The notes beneath the pieces were generated by a model. It worked only from the letters and a program-made list of their open reading frames with translations, searched no databases and was not told where the DNA came from. Source: Anaerolineae bacterium (GTDB lineage: Bacteria; Chloroflexota; Anaerolineae; B4-G1). Taken from it: 5,822 nt of DNA. Of the stretch, positions 4,675 through 5,822 are shown one piece after another. The translations under genes were made by a program, and so were the position numbers. How positions within the stretch are numbered: the stretch's first letter is position 1; each line of letters starts with the position of its first letter. The DNA lies in contig JAUWNP010000255.1 in the NCBI GenBank assembly GCA_030612585.1, positions 1 through 5,822 of the forward strand, in the 5' to 3' direction.

Positions 4675-5436
4675 ATGGCTAACTGCACTCCTTCCGAAAT
4701 GATGATCGTGGCGGCGGCGAGGGCGCTGGCAGGTGTGCGCACTGTCTTCGTCGGCGTGGGTCTGCCCAACAGCGCCTGTAACCTGGCGCGGCGGACGGTA
4801 GCGCCGGACCTGGAGTTGATCTACGAAAGCGGCGTCTATGACGCTCGGCCGGCCCGGTTGCCCCTCTCCATCGGCGACCCCACCCTCATCAGCGGGGCGA
4901 CCTCGGTCTGCTCGATGGCCGATCTTTTTGGCTTATACCTGCAAGGGGGGCTGGTGGAAGTGGCCTTCCTGGGCGGGGCGCAGATTGACCGCTTTGGCAA
5001 TCTGAACACCACCGTCATTGGCGATTGGCAACATCCCACAGTACGTCTGCCGGGCAGCGGGGGCGCGTGCGAGATCGCCATCAACGCCCAACGGGTTTTT
5101 GTGATTATGCGGCTGCGACGACGGGCCTTCGTCGAGCGACCGGACTTCCTCACCAGTCCCGGTCACCTGGGAGGGAACGGCGAGCGAGTATCGCTGGGAC
5201 TGCCAGGAGGCGGCCCCCAGTTGGTGGTCACCGATAGGTGCATCTTCCGCTTCGATGAGGTGACGGGGGAAATGGCACTGAGCAGCCTGCATCCGGGCGT
5301 GGAACTGGCTGAGGTGCAGGCCGAGGTGGGCTGGGAACTGAGGGTGGCCCCGGACCTGCGGGAGACTGAACCGCCGGCAGACGAGGAACTGAGCCTGTTG
5401 CGGGAGGAACTGGACCCCCAAGGTCTGTATCGCTAA
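4675..5436 (+). CDS. Class I CoA-transferase, beta subunit (GctB-like)
   Basis: A 253-residue beta subunit that should pair with the alpha subunit encoded at 2775-3716. Motifs in order: VGVGLPNSACNLAR (26-39), LIYESG with E51, GGAQIDRFGNLNTT (100-113), the nucleotide-loop-like LPGSGGA (125-131), SPGHLGG, GPQLVVTDRCIFRFD, and the C-terminal LLREELDPQGLYR. In glutaconate CoA-transferase the Glu of this ESG motif carries the CoA thioester intermediate. Its presence argues for a true transferase rather than an IpdAB-like hydrolase, which to my recollection lacks that residue. Length is close to known beta subunits. Its high-GC codon use matches the alpha gene and differs from the cassette between them. 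It is followed after 53 nt by the thiolase gene. The substrate acid is not determinable. Confidence 0.92.
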   Translation: MANCTPSEMMIVAAARALAGVRTVFVGVGLPNSACNLARRTVAPDLELIYESGVYDARPARLPLSIGDPTLISGATSVCSMADLFGLYLQGGLVEVAFLGGAQIDRFGNLNTTVIGDWQHPTVRLPGSGGACEIAINAQRVFVIMRLRRRAFVERPDFLTSPGHLGGNGERVSLGLPGGGPQLVVTDRCIFRFDEVTGEMALSSLHPGVELAEVQAEVGWELRVAPDLRETEPPADEELSLLREELDPQGLYR

Positions 5437-5438
5437 CC

Positions 5439-5472
5439 AGAAACCGGGTTTTTTCCGAAAAACCTGGTTTCT
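5439..5472 (+). repeat. Inverted repeat between the CoA-transferase beta and thiolase genes
   Basis: The arms are AGAAACCGGGTTTTT (5439-5453) and AAAAACCTGGTTTCT (5458-5472) around the loop TCCG; 14 of 15 positions pair. It starts 3 nt after the beta stop codon. It ends without a downstream T-tract and the next gene has a good ribosome site, so it is more likely a dispersed palindromic repeat than an intrinsic terminator. It could still affect RNA stability or partial termination. Confidence 0.8.
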
Positions 5473-5478
5473 TGGTAG

Positions 5479-5485
5479 AAGGAGG
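5479..5485 (+). promoter_or_regulatory. Ribosome binding site of the thiolase gene
   Basis: AAGGAGG followed by CAAA and ATG 5490. It is a near-consensus site and fixes the start. Confidence 0.85.
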
Positions 5486-5489
5486 CAAA

Positions 5490-5822
5490 ATGACTGACGT
5501 GGTTATCGCTTCGGCAGTCCGCACTCCCATTGGGAGGTTTATGGGCGCACTCAAAGACGTGCCGGCCGTGGAACTGGGCCGGATCGTGGCCGAGGAGGCG
5601 CTGAACCGGGCCGGGCTGGCTCCGGGCGACGTGGATGAGGTCATCTTTGGCCACGCCCGCCAGGCGGGGAACGGCCCCAACCTGGCCCGCCAGATCGGCT
5701 ACCGGGCCGGCGTGCCCGTGAACCGGCCAGCGTTCACGATCAACAAGGCCTGCGCCAGTGGGATGAAAGCCATCACCCTGGCCTGTCAATCCATTGTCAC
5801 CGGCGAGACCCAGATTGTCCTG
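5490..5822 (+). CDS. Thiolase (acetyl-CoA acyltransferase family), N-terminal part, runs off the right edge
   Basis: The first 111 residues of a thiolase. The start MTDVVIASAVRTPIGRF is typical, and INKACASGMKAI (84-95) holds the acyl-accepting cysteine C88. EVIFGHARQAGNGPNLARQIGYRAG (50-74) is the conserved loop region preceding it. The enzyme would either cleave a 3-ketoacyl-CoA to acetyl-CoA (degradative) or condense two acyl-CoAs. Placement after a CoA-transferase favours the degradative direction, as in acid-activation pathways; this is inference. The His and second Cys of the active site are beyond the window. The gene is separated from the beta subunit by a 53-nt gap holding a palindromic repeat and a strong ribosome site, so it is probably co-transcribed. 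Confidence 0.95.
   Translation, partial: MTDVVIASAVRTPIGRFMGALKDVPAVELGRIVAEEALNRAGLAPGDVDEVIFGHARQAGNGPNLARQIGYRAGVPVNRPAFTINKACASGMKAITLACQSIVTGETQIVL

Noticed and set aside
5439..5472. Rho-independent terminator
   Set aside because: The hairpin is not followed by a T-tract (TGGTAGAAGG follows), and a well-placed thiolase gene continues on the same strand.

Overview
The window is a high-GC bacterial chromosomal segment holding a divergent gene pair, a catabolic operon, and a family of short repeats that has spread through both. By eye the housekeeping genes look about 60% GC or more. The mix of genes (DUF5678 next to a CCA-adding enzyme, gctAB-type CoA-transferase with a thiolase), the many short repeats and the near-leaderless promoters fit an uncultured Chloroflexota-like bacterium. 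That assignment is inference; no taxonomic marker is present.

Left part, minus strand (1-980): a DUF5678 small protein (756-980) followed, with a 41-nt overlap, by a CCA tRNA nucleotidyltransferase / poly(A) polymerase family gene that runs off the left edge (1-796). Intergenic 981-1115 holds two divergent sigma70-type promoters. Each has its -10 box so close to the start codon that the transcripts should be leaderless or nearly so.

Right part, plus strand (1116-5822): a YtcJ-like metal-dependent amidohydrolase (1116-2750), a class I CoA-transferase alpha subunit (2775-3716), the matching beta subunit (4675-5436) and the start of a thiolase (5490 to the edge). A coherent reading is a catabolic operon: hydrolyse an amide-like substrate, activate the released acid as a CoA thioester, then cleave it thiolytically. 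The substrate cannot be read from sequence.

The most unusual region is 3716-4660, a roughly 945-bp AT-richer cassette between the alpha and beta genes. Subunits of this kind are normally encoded side by side. The cassette carries one gene, a GxxExxY-family protein with PD-(D/E)XK nuclease-like residues (3894-4286). Its outer ends are near-perfect 27-bp inverted repeats built from a 9-nt motif (AAGGACACN). Downstream of the gene the motif forms a tandem array of 87-bp units, each an imperfect 28-bp-arm palindrome. No transposase and no target-site duplication are visible.

Other short repeats lie inside coding sequences without breaking the frame: a 27-nt segment in the amidohydrolase, a related 24-nt segment in the CoA-transferase alpha gene, a heptamer run in the amidohydrolase, and a 9-mer run in the DUF5678/cca overlap. 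An inverted repeat separates the beta subunit from the thiolase. The window is therefore a good place to study how small repeats colonise bacterial genes.
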